Of a stretch of DNA of 64,000 nt, positions 9,301 to 17,616 are shown one piece after another. The notes under the pieces are model-generated. The model ran no database searches. It worked only from the letters and a program-made list of their open reading frames with translations, and was not told the DNA's origin. Origin of the DNA: Vibrio sagamiensis NBRC 104589 (GTDB lineage: Bacteria > Pseudomonadota > Gammaproteobacteria > Enterobacterales > Vibrionaceae); contig NZ_BJXJ01000004.1 in NCBI RefSeq assembly GCF_007990935.1, positions 62,001 through 126,000 on the forward strand. Direction: 5' to 3'. The position numbers and the translations under genes are program-made. Within the stretch, counting starts at the first letter, position 1; each line of letters starts with the position of its first letter.

Positions 9301-10413
9301 TTAGCTCGTATCACACCAATGGAAGCACCACTTCTCGATTCATTGGAGAAAGAGCTTCGTCGAATGACTGGGGTAGAAGTTCTGCGTGAAGAGTGGAATA
9401 TGGAACAAGTTCCGGATCATTTAAAAGTGACTTTCCGCGCCGTAGATCATAGAAGTCGCAAGTTAAAAGAGGACAAAGATCTGCATGAATTGAAAGAGAG
9501 CTTAAAAGATAAAGTTCAAGAGACTCTTTCAAAAGTTGCGGATGATGATATCGAACAAAAAGAACTTCGAACATGGAGCTTTGGTGAATTACCTAAGGTA
9601 TATCAACAAAAACGTGGAGGATATGACGTTAAGGCATATCCAGCGATTGTTGATGCCAAAGACAGTGTTGAAATTAAGCTTTATGAAACGGAATTTGAAC
9701 AAGTTACTGCGATGCAGGCGGGCCAACGTCGCCTGATTTTATTAAATGTCCCGTCGCCAATCAAATACCTGCACACCAACTTACCAAATAAATCGAAGTT
9801 GGGTCTGTACTTTAATCCATATGGTAAAGTTCTAGACTTGATTGATGACTGTATCGCGTGTGGTGTTGATAAATTGATCGAAGCGCAGGGCGGTTTGGTT
9901 TGGGAGCCTGAAAAATTTGACGCATTGAAGGAACATGTACGAGCTGAGCTTGGTGATACTGTGGTCGAAATTGCACAGCAAGTGGAAACTATCCTGACAA
10001 CGGCTTTCAATATCAATAAGAAGTTGAAAGGCAAGATCGATTTCACGATGGCGTTTGCGTTGTCGGACATCAAAGCACAAATTGAAGGATTGATCTTCAA
10101 AGGTTTCGCGACAGAATGTGGTTGGAAGCGTCTTCCAGATATTCTGCGTTACATGCGCGCGATTGAGCGCCGTATGGAGAAGCTACCGATCGATCCAAAC
10201 AAAGACCGTTTACACATGCTGAAAGTAGAATCTGTAACTACCGATTATAAAGAACTACTTAATAAGATCCCGAAAGGCATGGTTATTCCAGAAAATGTTA
10301 AGGAAATCCGTTGGATGATCGAGGAGCTTCGAGTGAGCTTTTTTGCTCAGCAATTAGGCACTCCTTATCCAGTTTCTGATAAACGTATCAAAAATGCGAT
10401 TGATGCCTGCTAA
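6385..10413 (+). CDS. hrpA: ATP-dependent RNA helicase HrpA (DEAH box)
   Basis: 1342 aa from the TTG at 6385, close to the roughly 1300 aa of E. coli HrpA. A low-complexity Ala/Gln/Lys N-terminus precedes GETGSGKTTQ (Walker A), DEAHERS (motif II), SATID (motif III) and QRKGRCGR (motif VI), followed by helicase-associated and OB-fold regions and the long HrpA-specific C-terminal domain (RMEKLPIDPNKDR). In E. coli this family resolves stalled or collided ribosomes. The TTG start is preferred because AGGAAA lies just upstream; a GTG at 6337 would add 16 residues. It is monocistronic. Confidence 0.96.
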   Translation: MTSSQPSKKNPAEEQAAPSNGVQNAKAKQTNASQAQVAQNAAPQSQVNNAASLRKALNQCMMRDRFRLNKRISGASKIRKDAARNAVFDEIALDIAKSMMVAEQRSRYQPTIEYPEILPVSQKRDDIAKAIEENQVVIVAGETGSGKTTQLPKICAELGRGKFGLIGHTQPRRLAARSVANRIAEEMETKLGEFVGYKVRFNDQISENTQIKLMTDGILLAEIQHDRFLNQYDTIIIDEAHERSLNIDFILGYLKELLPRRPDLKVIITSATIDPERFSKHFNNAPIIEVSGRTYPVETRYRPLSGDDDNDRDQLEGIFEAVDELCDEGLGDILIFMNGEREIRDTADALSKRNLKSTEIVPLYARLSAGEQNKIFQPHAGRRIVLATNVAETSLTVPGIKYVIDPGTARISRYSYRTKVQRLPIEPVSQASANQRKGRCGRVEEGICIRLYSEEDFESRPEFTDPEILRTNLASVILQMTALGLGDIQAFPFVEAPDKRNIQDGVRLLEELGAINAEAKDLESQGKKRLTSIGRQLARLPIDPRLARMVLESPKQGALKEVMIIAAALSIQDPRERPSDKQQSSDDKHKRFFHEDSDFLTFVNLWDYIQKQQKALTGNQFRKQCKQDYLNYLRVREWQDVYFQIHQSMREMEFKLNDEPASYHGVHSSILVGLLSHIGMKDQEKNEYQGARNARFHIFPASGLFKKQPKWIMSAELVETSKLWGRIIAKIQPEWIEPLAKHLIKRSYSEPHWSKKRAAVMAHEKVMLYGVPIVPKRLVNYGSIDPTLSREIFIRSALVEGEWETKHAFFKQNRKLLQEVEELEHKSRRRDILVDDDELFDFYDQRVSTDVVSGKHFDTWWKQASKENKELLNFEKEMLFKGDASHVTDLDYPNFWYQNNLKLKLSYQFEPGEDSDGVTVHLPLPILNQVETAGFDWQIPGLRHELIVSLIKSLPKTVRKNFVPAPNYADAFLARITPMEAPLLDSLEKELRRMTGVEVLREEWNMEQVPDHLKVTFRAVDHRSRKLKEDKDLHELKESLKDKVQETLSKVADDDIEQKELRTWSFGELPKVYQQKRGGYDVKAYPAIVDAKDSVEIKLYETEFEQVTAMQAGQRRLILLNVPSPIKYLHTNLPNKSKLGLYFNPYGKVLDLIDDCIACGVDKLIEAQGGLVWEPEKFDALKEHVRAELGDTVVEIAQQVETILTTAFNINKKLKGKIDFTMAFALSDIKAQIEGLIFKGFATECGWKRLPDILRYMRAIERRMEKLPIDPNKDRLHMLKVESVTTDYKELLNKIPKGMVIPENVKEIRWMIEELRVSFFAQQLGTPYPVSDKRIKNAIDAC

Positions 10414-10593
10414 ACAAGCGGTACAATAGGCGGTATTTGCGCAGGGTTATCACGGCAATACTCATCCTATGGGGGAGGTGGGAACGTTTTAACCTTGCTC
10501 TAATACGATAAAACGAGGAAGCATTATACACCTTCCTCATATGTGTAACGCTCATGTTCTTCGAGTGAGCAATAATTAAGACAAAGGTTGATG

Positions 10594-11073
10594 ATGAAGA
10601 AAATTTTATTGGCAACTGCGCTGCTCAGTGCTTCTTCTATGGCAATGGCAGACTCATGGATTTATGGTGGTGCCTCTGTTGGTCAAGCCGATTACAAAGG
10701 CGAAACAGATACTTCTTACTCTGTACATGTTGGTACGGGCATCTTACCAATAATTGGTGTTGAAGCAGGTGTTACACAGCATGGTAAATTTAAAGTTTCA
10801 GGTCATAAGACAAGACTAAAATCATACTACGCGGCTTTAAAACCAAGTATTGATTTTGGTCCACTACATGTTTATGCGAAAGGTGGCCTTCACCAATGGG
10901 ACAAAGATGTGTCTGGTGCAAAAGATGATGATGATTTAGACATCATGTATGGTGTTGGAGCAGAATACTTCGTTTACGGACCTTTATCTGTTGGCGCTAG
11001 CTATATGAACTATACAATTGATAAAGATAACGTTGACACTTTTTCGTTAACTGCAACGTTACATTTTTTATAA
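10594..11073 (+). CDS. Small outer-membrane beta-barrel protein (paralogue 1)
   Basis: 159 aa. A clear signal peptide, MKKILLATALLSASSMAMA, is cut before DSWIYGG. The mature part is a repeating beta-strand pattern (YSVHVGTG, YYAALKPSIDFGPLHVYAKGG, FSLTATLHFL) ending in an aromatic residue, as expected for an eight-stranded OmpA/OmpX-like barrel. It resembles what Vibrio annotations call AcfA-family barrels. Three possible starts are stacked (TTG ATG ATG); 10594 has the best spacing from AAAGG. The next gene is a clear paralogue, though a terminator separates them. Confidence 0.75.
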   Translation: MKKILLATALLSASSMAMADSWIYGGASVGQADYKGETDTSYSVHVGTGILPIIGVEAGVTQHGKFKVSGHKTRLKSYYAALKPSIDFGPLHVYAKGGLHQWDKDVSGAKDDDDLDIMYGVGAEYFVYGPLSVGASYMNYTIDKDNVDTFSLTATLHFL

Positions 11074-11098
11074 TTTTTCTCTAATACTTATTATTTTA

Positions 11099-11128
11099 AA
11101 ATACCAGCACTTGGCTGGTATTTTTTTT
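11099..11128 (+). terminator. Rho-independent terminator of barrel paralogue 1
   Basis: ATACCAGC and GCTGGTAT flank a 5-nt loop and are followed by an eight-T run. It lies 25 bp after the stop codon. Confidence 0.9.
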
Positions 11129-11324
11129 GATTAAAAACAGCATTACGTAAAACTTAGGTATATAGTTTAATTATATCTTTGTTAAAAAGTTTAATCCTTA
11201 TCCTCCTAAAGAAGAAAATTGGCAATAAAAAATTATAAAAGTCTTTTTTATTAAGGGTTTAAATAATTACAAACATGATAAAGAACAACAAGCATTTTTG
11301 AAATTACACAAGGAAGGGAGAGTT

Positions 11325-11840
11325 ATGAAAGGAAGAATCTCGCTGTTGGTATTGGCTGTTTGGTCTACTCCTGTCTTCGCTAACTCATGGCTTTATGCCG
11401 GTGGTCAACTTGGCCAATCTCGTGTGGAAAATGAGTCAGATATAACATATGGTTTGCATGTAGGGACAGAAATCATGCCACTTATCGGGCTTGAATTTGG
11501 TTACTTTAAACATGGTAATATGGACTTTTCTTTCCATGGATTAAGTGGGAATGCAGATCTTGCTTCTTTTTATGCTGCTGTCAAGCCGAGTATTAACTTT
11601 GGATCTCTACACCTATACGCAAAAGGTGGCATTAACTCTTATAACATTGACTATAAAGATGATATTAGCTATTTGTACAAAGACGATGGTATTTCTTATA
11701 TGTTTGGATTGGGATTGGAATATCTCATTTCAAAAAGTTGGTCTATGGGGGTGGGTTATCAAGCTTTTGGTTTAGAAATGAATACAAAAAGCGAAGCCCT
11801 TCATAGTTTGACTGCTAATATGACGTTTCACTTTTTTTAA
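11325..11840 (+). CDS. Small outer-membrane beta-barrel protein (paralogue 2)
   Basis: 171 aa from the ATG at 11325, which has an AAGGAAGGGAG ribosome site. A signal peptide ends at PVFA before NSWLYAGG. It aligns along its whole length with the preceding gene: SWxYxGxxxGQ, HVGTxIxPxIGxExG, AAxKPSIxFGxLHxYAKGG, and a C-terminal LTAxxxFHFF aromatic end. The pair therefore arose by tandem duplication. An insertion around residues 105-120 (NIDYKDDISYLYKDDG) distinguishes it. It probably resides in the outer membrane; its function is unknown. Confidence 0.73.
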   Translation: MKGRISLLVLAVWSTPVFANSWLYAGGQLGQSRVENESDITYGLHVGTEIMPLIGLEFGYFKHGNMDFSFHGLSGNADLASFYAAVKPSINFGSLHLYAKGGINSYNIDYKDDISYLYKDDGISYMFGLGLEYLISKSWSMGVGYQAFGLEMNTKSEALHSLTANMTFHFF

Positions 11841-11869
11841 AACCAATCTACGAAAATACAGCGAAACGA

Positions 11870-11921
11870 AACCCAAGTGACCTTAAACTGAACAAAGTAT
11901 CTTGAGGTTACTTGGGTTTTG
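11870..11921 (+). terminator. Short palindromic repeat doubling as terminator
   Basis: AACCCAAGTGACCTTAA pairs with TTGAGGTTACTTGGGTT around a 16-nt loop containing CTGAACAAAGTATC, and GTTTTG follows. The arms belong to the dispersed palindrome family. It sits between convergent genes (barrel 2 and the S41 peptidase) and may end both. Confidence 0.75.
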
Positions 11922-11971
11922 TTACTAAAAAGCTATATCCACTCATATTCAGCCACCAAGAGCGATGAAGT

Positions 11972-13579
11972 TCACGGGTTATGAGGGTAGATATTATCAA
12001 GTGGTAGGTGAATGCTCTCATTGTGCCACGGCATTTTTTTAAGGAATAATGAGGGAGAATGTTGTATGTATCCCGCGTTGTAACTGGCGTTAACCGTTGG
12101 CTCCACATCGGGACAGCGCTGGCTAGTAATGTATTCCAATGCTGCAGATAATAACCCTTCCTTAGGGTCTCCCAATAGCTGGGTAAGGTCATCACTAACA
12201 AGGCAACCTTCGACAAGATTATCTAAACCAGTATTTACTGATACTTGGTCCTTGTCAGTTGGGATGAACCCGTCGTCAAACTTATAAAAACCTTTGGCAT
12301 TGATGGATTGAAACTGTACGGTGAAATACATATTGCCACAGTTCTGCTCGGGGACAAAACCGTAAGGTTTACCCAGAGTTGGCAATCCAATCTGTATGAC
12401 ATCAATATCTACACCTCTAAGGCCGTTGATTAATAATTCACTTGCAGAGGCGGTTTGCGCTGAAGTGAGGACAAATAGCCGCTGTGAATTTAGCGATGGT
12501 AAAAATGAGTGAGTAGGCTGGTTATTCTCCCAATCGATTTGGCGGTCGATAAATTGGTATTGATTGTGACCCTGTTGAGTAATGTGGGCCATTTTGTCGT
12601 TATATATTAATTCAGCAAAAAGAGACGCTTCGCTTTTACCACTGATCATATAAGCCACTTGGGCAGATTGACCGATTAAACCACCACCATTGTAGCGTAA
12701 ATCAATGATCAGCTCGTCGATATCTTGATCTTTGAAAAAAGTAAATGCCTCAATTAATGGCATTTGAGCATGACTGACAAACGAATTAAATTGCATGTAA
12801 CCAATATATTTGTCTTGTAGAGGAATAACTTTAACGTTATGAACTGGCGTTGTTATTACTTCAGTGGCAGTTAAAGTGACAACCTTTGGATGGGTTTCGG
12901 TAGACTGGAACATAAACGTCACTACTTGGTTTAAATCAGGGTCACTCAGAACTTGATTAATCAACGAGAGCTCCTCTTCGACTACAGTGTTCACCACGTC
13001 GATGCCGTTTATTTCTAATAATTGGTCACCTCTAACAACCCCCTGCAATGAAGCCGGGGAATGGTCATCTGTGTAAGCAATTCTAATATCTCTTGGAGGC
13101 TGATTATGTAGGGTCTTAAAGTGAAACCCAAATCCAGCTTTTAGCCCTTTTTTTTGAGCCTTCATGTAATCGTCGTAAGAAGCTATATAATGAAAACGAT
13201 CTTTGAAACGGCCTTGAGGTGTTTTGTCTGAAGTGATCAAAGAAGCAAAATAATGAGCAACGGTATCATAAGTCAGAGGATCTGTATCGATGACTTCGTC
13301 ATACCAAAGATAGGTTTCGTGGTTAAATGCCCTGAGATACATCTTTTCCGAGAAAGTTGAACCATAGCGATCAGGGTAAAACTTGCCATTGAAAGGATCT
13401 GTACCCACTCTGGGTTCTTCACATTGATGTTTGAGCTGGTAAGAAGGGATGGAGAAATCACCCATCGACCAATACAGATCTGGGTGAGTGCTCTCTTTAC
13501 ATCCCCAAATTAATGTCAAGGGCAATATAATTGACAGTAGTTTGAGTGAATTAGGTTTGAACGACAATGGCAGATCCAA
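11972..13579 (-). CDS. S41-family (C-terminal processing) peptidase lipoprotein with PDZ domain
   Basis: 535 aa. Residues 1-27 form a lipoprotein signal ending LIWGC. About 150-250 is a PDZ-like segment (GFGFHF, then VVRGDQLLEINGIDV). The tail-specific protease core follows, with GYMQFNSF, DLRYNGGG, and LTSAQTASASELL carrying the presumed catalytic serine. The enzyme is expected to be tethered in the periplasm and to cut unfolded or specific protein tails. The start is a TTG without a convincing ribosome site; a second in-frame TTG four codons later is equally possible. It lies 83 bp downstream of a PilF-like gene on the same strand and may be its operon partner. Confidence 0.8.
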   Translation of the reverse strand: MDLPLSFKPNSLKLLSIILPLTLIWGCKESTHPDLYWSMGDFSIPSYQLKHQCEEPRVGTDPFNGKFYPDRYGSTFSEKMYLRAFNHETYLWYDEVIDTDPLTYDTVAHYFASLITSDKTPQGRFKDRFHYIASYDDYMKAQKKGLKAGFGFHFKTLHNQPPRDIRIAYTDDHSPASLQGVVRGDQLLEINGIDVVNTVVEEELSLINQVLSDPDLNQVVTFMFQSTETHPKVVTLTATEVITTPVHNVKVIPLQDKYIGYMQFNSFVSHAQMPLIEAFTFFKDQDIDELIIDLRYNGGGLIGQSAQVAYMISGKSEASLFAELIYNDKMAHITQQGHNQYQFIDRQIDWENNQPTHSFLPSLNSQRLFVLTSAQTASASELLINGLRGVDIDVIQIGLPTLGKPYGFVPEQNCGNMYFTVQFQSINAKGFYKFDDGFIPTDKDQVSVNTGLDNLVEGCLVSDDLTQLLGDPKEGLLSAALEYITSQRCPDVEPTVNASYNAGYIQHSPSLFLKKMPWHNESIHLPLDNIYPHNP

Positions 13580-13662
13580 GCAAAGGGAACATAATTATAA
13601 TTGTGGGTGGTAAGACAAAAAAAGCCAACAATTACAGATGCCAGTAATATTCAAAATTAACC

Positions 13663-14430
13663 TTAAACTAGGTTATCAAGGTGATTTTGATGCTCTTCAG
13701 CGCTTACCATATTACCAAGTGCGGTTTCGAGCACTACCATTAATTCGAGGTAAGCCTTGGTGGTACCAAAAGCTTGATAAAAGTGTGACAAGCTTTTTTG
13801 AGCAGAGGAGTATTCTTCATTTTCCAACTGAAGCTTCGCTAACTGAAGTAAAGACACTGGACGATATGGGTCATGATCAATTGCGCGGCGAAAATTGTAT
13901 TTGGCTTTCTCTGTCTTACCTGCTTTTAAAGCGCAGAGGCCTGCGTTTTCATAGCTGTTTGGCACAAGCGAGTAGTCAGGTTGAGCAATTGCTTTGTTAA
14001 ACATAGTATCCGCAGCATCATATAGGTTTTTCTTACACAAAAAAGTGGCATAGTTATTTAATACATGACCGTTATTGTAATGTTTGTTCAGCGCGGACTG
14101 GTACATCTTGCTAGCTTTATGTTCATCACCGACACGCTCATAATAATGCGCCATAGATAGCTGTGCTCGATAATAGTTAGGTGCGTAAACAAGCGCTTGC
14201 TGAAAATTTTGATAAGCACGAATCATATTACCTTGCTGAAGGTAACCTACACCAAGATTAACTCTTGATTCAGATAATAGAATCGGGTTGGCTACTTTCT
14301 GTAATTGCCCATCTGTTACGGTAACGCAACCGGTAATGAATAATGAGGTTATATAACTAACGACTTTGTGAAAATTATCGGCCAATAGAATGAGTTTTTT
14401 ATTGATGTCCATGACCGAATCTACCCGCAT
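13663..14430 (-). CDS. TPR lipoprotein resembling PilF/PilW of type IV pilus assembly
   Basis: 255 aa. A hydrophobic N-terminal stretch ends in the lipobox-like FITGC. Four to five TPR units follow, with PilF signatures: VNLGVGYLQQG, NNYATFLCKKN, SYENAGLCALKAGK and DPYRPVSLLQLAKL. PilF lipoproteins dock pilin-secretin assembly. The usual neighbours (rlmN, rodZ, ispG) are absent, so this is probably a divergent paralogue rather than the housekeeping copy. A possible later start is ATG at 14412. It is divergent from the exported-protein block and upstream of the S41 peptidase. Confidence 0.68.
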   Translation of the reverse strand: MRVDSVMDINKKLILLADNFHKVVSYITSLFITGCVTVTDGQLQKVANPILLSESRVNLGVGYLQQGNMIRAYQNFQQALVYAPNYYRAQLSMAHYYERVGDEHKASKMYQSALNKHYNNGHVLNNYATFLCKKNLYDAADTMFNKAIAQPDYSLVPNSYENAGLCALKAGKTEKAKYNFRRAIDHDPYRPVSLLQLAKLQLENEEYSSAQKSLSHFYQAFGTTKAYLELMVVLETALGNMVSAEEHQNHLDNLV

Positions 14431-14881
14431 CCATATATGAATTCATACTATTATATTGTTAATAATAAAAAGGTAATGATTTCAGATAAAAAAGCATTTC
14501 TTAAGCAGTAAACATGCGACTCAGTTTGCAAAATTGACAAAAAATCTCAAAAAAAGAAAACGAACATTCTATTTTCTATTGAATTAATATTGATGTCAGT
14601 TTTTCGTATGATGAGACAAAACATTAATTTAATGTTTTATGTAACATTAAATTGGATTTTTATTTCAATTAGCATCACATTTGTTTATTGTTAGGATGAT
14701 ATAAATAAAATTAATCTTACTTTTTTTAAAAAAACAAACAAATGTAATAAAATATTTATTTGACTTTTTTGAATATATATAAAACTAACGCTAAACATTT
14801 GAATTTAATGTCATAATTGATATAAATAGCGAGCTTTGCTACTTTGTGGGGGTATTTATAAAATTAATTTGAGAGGTTTGA
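14431..14881 (+). promoter_or_regulatory. AT-rich leader upstream of the seven-gene exported-protein block
   Basis: About 450 bp with no plausible gene, many A- and T-runs (around 14532-14580 and 14715-14780) and short repeats of the ATTAATTTAATG type. It must hold the block's promoter and the start region of the divergent PilF-like gene. The composition is what H-NS-silenced, transferred DNA typically shows; that is inference. A GAGAGG ribosome site precedes the first GTG. Confidence 0.45.
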
Positions 14882-16693
14882 GTGATTCGGTTTGTAATAA
14901 TGATTTTATTAATTAATAGTGCCACTTTATTAGCAGAAGAATGTCCACTTACCATACAGCTCACAAACTTTGAGCCAAAACAATGTTATTATAAATATAA
15001 TGAAGAAAGTTGTAATGATATATGTGAAGCATCTGAGTTTGATCAAGATTTACAATGCTTTAAGACGATTGATGTGCCATGTAGTGTTAAAGAAAATATT
15101 TTAAATAGCGTCGATGCTTACGAAGAAAAACTGGGTGTAAAGTGGGTCCACATAAGTCAGATATTAAAAAATAAAAATATAATTGACCAATTTTTTCCTC
15201 AAGGAACAGTTATTCATCAGGATATGTATGAAAGACTTTATAACTTTCACACCATTCGTAGAAAAAAAGAAAAAAATAGCAAAGCAAGTCTTGAATTTAA
15301 AAAAATGATGTTCAGATTGAGAGGAATTAAAAAAGTAGAGAGTATAACTGATAGTTTAAATCAAACTGCTTTATTCAACCGTTATTCATTAGCTTTACAT
15401 TTAGAGAAAGAAGTAAACGATGAGTATAATAATATTATTTCTAAAGTGTCTAACTATCCATATTATAACTCAGATGAAGTAGAAAATATCCATTCAGAAC
15501 TAGAATTAATAAAGAATAACAATTTGACTTTCTGGAATATACTAAAAAATATAGACAAAGATCTTGCTATACAAAGTAAGTATAAAAAGTTAAATAAGAG
15601 GCTTAATAGACTAACCAATCGAATTAACAAGCTTAGTATAGATAAGAGACAAAAGTTCTTCCAAAAAGCAAATATTGAATTTTCAGAAGTAAATATTTCA
15701 ATGTTTTGGTGTGATGAAAGCTCTAAGGAAGTATGTATCCAGCCTTTAGAGCAGGTAGCTATACCTTTATTCTACAATGGTGTTGACCAACAATTAACAT
15801 ATTTTGAAGATAAGCTTTTTATGATTGAGGGAGAATTAAACACCTATGAATTAAGTGCAAACTATGATGGAGAACCTAACCAGAATGATAAAGGTCCAAA
15901 AATAAATATCTCAGGATTTTTGGAGGAAAAACTGTCTAATTACATGAATAATTCTACAAATAACAACTTAAGTTACTTAGAGGCAGCAATTAATGTGGCA
16001 TTTTTATCTGTTAACCGTGATGGAAATGCTATTTTTGATGAGTTAAACAATAACTCGGATGATGAAATTATTGGGCGAGTTTATACACACCCTATTGATA
16101 ATAAACCTCTATGGTTATGTGATGATTATTTAAAAACAGAACCTGAAATAAAATCTTTGAGTATAAAAAGTGTTGAGGTAATTAAAGATTTAAAGACGAT
16201 AATACAAGAAATTAGACAACAAGGACATAACAAAGATCTGAAGTTACGAATGTTTCAGTTGGTGAGTGAAAAAAATAATTTATTAAAAAGATTAGAAGTA
16301 TTAAAAGCAATAAATAATTTCAAAAAAGATAGAGAGATAAATATAGTTTGGCGTTTAAATAATGATACAACAAAGTTTAGTGAAGAAATTAAAAATGTTG
16401 ATATTTTATATTTATCCATGAACGGCGTACATTGGATACCTAGTTTTTATAATGAGATACAGGCGTTAACTGGAATTAAAGAGCTAGGAACAATGAGAGG
16501 AAGTTTCTTACCAAGTGGGAGTGGTGAAATTTCTGCCATGAATACAATAAAAATGAAACTTGAAAAGTCTGCCTATCGAGCTTGTACAAATGATGATAAT
16601 GAAATAAGGATGATTATTTCTGTAACTAATAACCAAGGTCAAATAAATAAATATACTTTAATAGCAAATATTAATGATAGGAATTTTCAATGA
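14882..16693 (+). CDS. Exported protein of unknown family, block gene 1
   Basis: 603 aa; I do not recognise it. A signal peptide, MIRFVIMILLINSATLLA, precedes a Cys-rich head (residues 20-80 hold seven or more cysteines, including CNDIC). Long Lys/Asn/Glu-rich helical or coiled-coil segments (about 115-265 and 410-475) flank a middle part with FWCDESSKEVC. A stretch SVNRDGNAIFDELN superficially resembles a calcium-binding loop. Near the C-terminus lie WIPSFYNEIQ and a Gly/Ser-rich turn. The GTG start has a GAGAGG site. It overlaps the next gene by 4 bp (ATGA). Codon use is very A/T-rich. Confidence 0.7.
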   Translation: MIRFVIMILLINSATLLAEECPLTIQLTNFEPKQCYYKYNEESCNDICEASEFDQDLQCFKTIDVPCSVKENILNSVDAYEEKLGVKWVHISQILKNKNIIDQFFPQGTVIHQDMYERLYNFHTIRRKKEKNSKASLEFKKMMFRLRGIKKVESITDSLNQTALFNRYSLALHLEKEVNDEYNNIISKVSNYPYYNSDEVENIHSELELIKNNNLTFWNILKNIDKDLAIQSKYKKLNKRLNRLTNRINKLSIDKRQKFFQKANIEFSEVNISMFWCDESSKEVCIQPLEQVAIPLFYNGVDQQLTYFEDKLFMIEGELNTYELSANYDGEPNQNDKGPKINISGFLEEKLSNYMNNSTNNNLSYLEAAINVAFLSVNRDGNAIFDELNNNSDDEIIGRVYTHPIDNKPLWLCDDYLKTEPEIKSLSIKSVEVIKDLKTIIQEIRQQGHNKDLKLRMFQLVSEKNNLLKRLEVLKAINNFKKDREINIVWRLNNDTTKFSEEIKNVDILYLSMNGVHWIPSFYNEIQALTGIKELGTMRGSFLPSGSGEISAMNTIKMKLEKSAYRACTNDDNEIRMIISVTNNQGQINKYTLIANINDRNFQ

Positions 16694-17592
16694 AATTTAA
16701 AATACCATTTTTAATCTCTCTTATTATATCAGCCGGTGAATCTTTTTCAGAGGAAATCATCTTTAGTGCGGAGAGGGACTGTAAAAGAGTTGAAATGTCG
16801 AATGGAACTCGATTCACACCAAAATGTAAATTTGATACAGAAAAAACTATTACACCTAATTATCTTAAAGAAAAAACTAAGTTTAAAGATCTTAGTTACA
16901 AGACAAAGTTAGAGTATAACTTTACATGTGAGTCACTTAGACCCCTTAATCTAAACTTTTCAATGTATGATAGTAGAAGAGAAAAGTTGAATATCAGCGT
17001 TTCTGCTGACCGTGCCGGACAAAATCAATTTGCAACGGTAAACCATAAATATGAGCAATTAAGAGTGAAATTCAATCGGATTGAAGGACTTTCTGGTTTT
17101 CAAGTTATGAAGCCTGGATGTTCAATGGTAATTGATAGTATTACATCATATCCAGACCCTTATTCAATTAATACATATATAGATGGCCTAAATACACGTG
17201 ATAATTGGATCGCTTTTTTGTTAAGTAGTACAGCTCCATCATCAGACTATATAACGATAAGGCACACTTTAGATATGACTATTAATTTCTTGAAAAGATT
17301 TGCTCAAAATAGCGATGACTTTTTGGATAGAATTGAAGCTGAAGGGCTAGTGAGTAAATTAGAACAAGCGAAAGATGAACTATACATAAGTTGTGAAAAT
17401 GGTGAGCCTAATTACTGTAGTCAAGAGGTACAGAAAATACTTGTTATATTTAGATTGGAAGACTCTAAGGTGAAAAAATCAAAGCAGGAGGTGAAATTAT
17501 TTATAGAAAAACAAATAAGGTGGTTGGAAAATAATGGAAATATATTAGATGAAGATTTGAAAGAGTTAAAAGATATACACAATAAGCTCTAA
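16690..17592 (+). CDS. Exported protein of unknown family, block gene 2
   Basis: 300 aa, unrecognised. The signal peptide MKFKIPFLISLIISAGESFSE is followed by a beta-rich N-terminal half with paired cysteines (RDCKRVE, PKCKF, FTCESL, PGCSM) and a helical, charged C-terminal half (from about 205) with CENGEPNYC. The ATG sits inside the stop region of the preceding gene, indicating translational coupling and probably related function. No catalytic motif or transmembrane segment beyond the signal is visible. Confidence 0.68.
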   Translation: MKFKIPFLISLIISAGESFSEEIIFSAERDCKRVEMSNGTRFTPKCKFDTEKTITPNYLKEKTKFKDLSYKTKLEYNFTCESLRPLNLNFSMYDSRREKLNISVSADRAGQNQFATVNHKYEQLRVKFNRIEGLSGFQVMKPGCSMVIDSITSYPDPYSINTYIDGLNTRDNWIAFLLSSTAPSSDYITIRHTLDMTINFLKRFAQNSDDFLDRIEAEGLVSKLEQAKDELYISCENGEPNYCSQEVQKILVIFRLEDSKVKKSKQEVKLFIEKQIRWLENNGNILDEDLKELKDIHNKL

Positions 17593-17616
17593 TAGATTTA
17601 AAATAAGGAATAATTT

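Noticed and set aside
9681-10100. 139-codon open frame on the minus strand inside hrpA
   Set aside because: It is fully antisense to the conserved C-terminal part of HrpA, has no ribosome site, and its composition follows from the codon use of hrpA.
13638-14000. 120-codon plus-strand open frame
   Set aside because: Antisense to the PilF-like TPR gene, whose signatures are clear.
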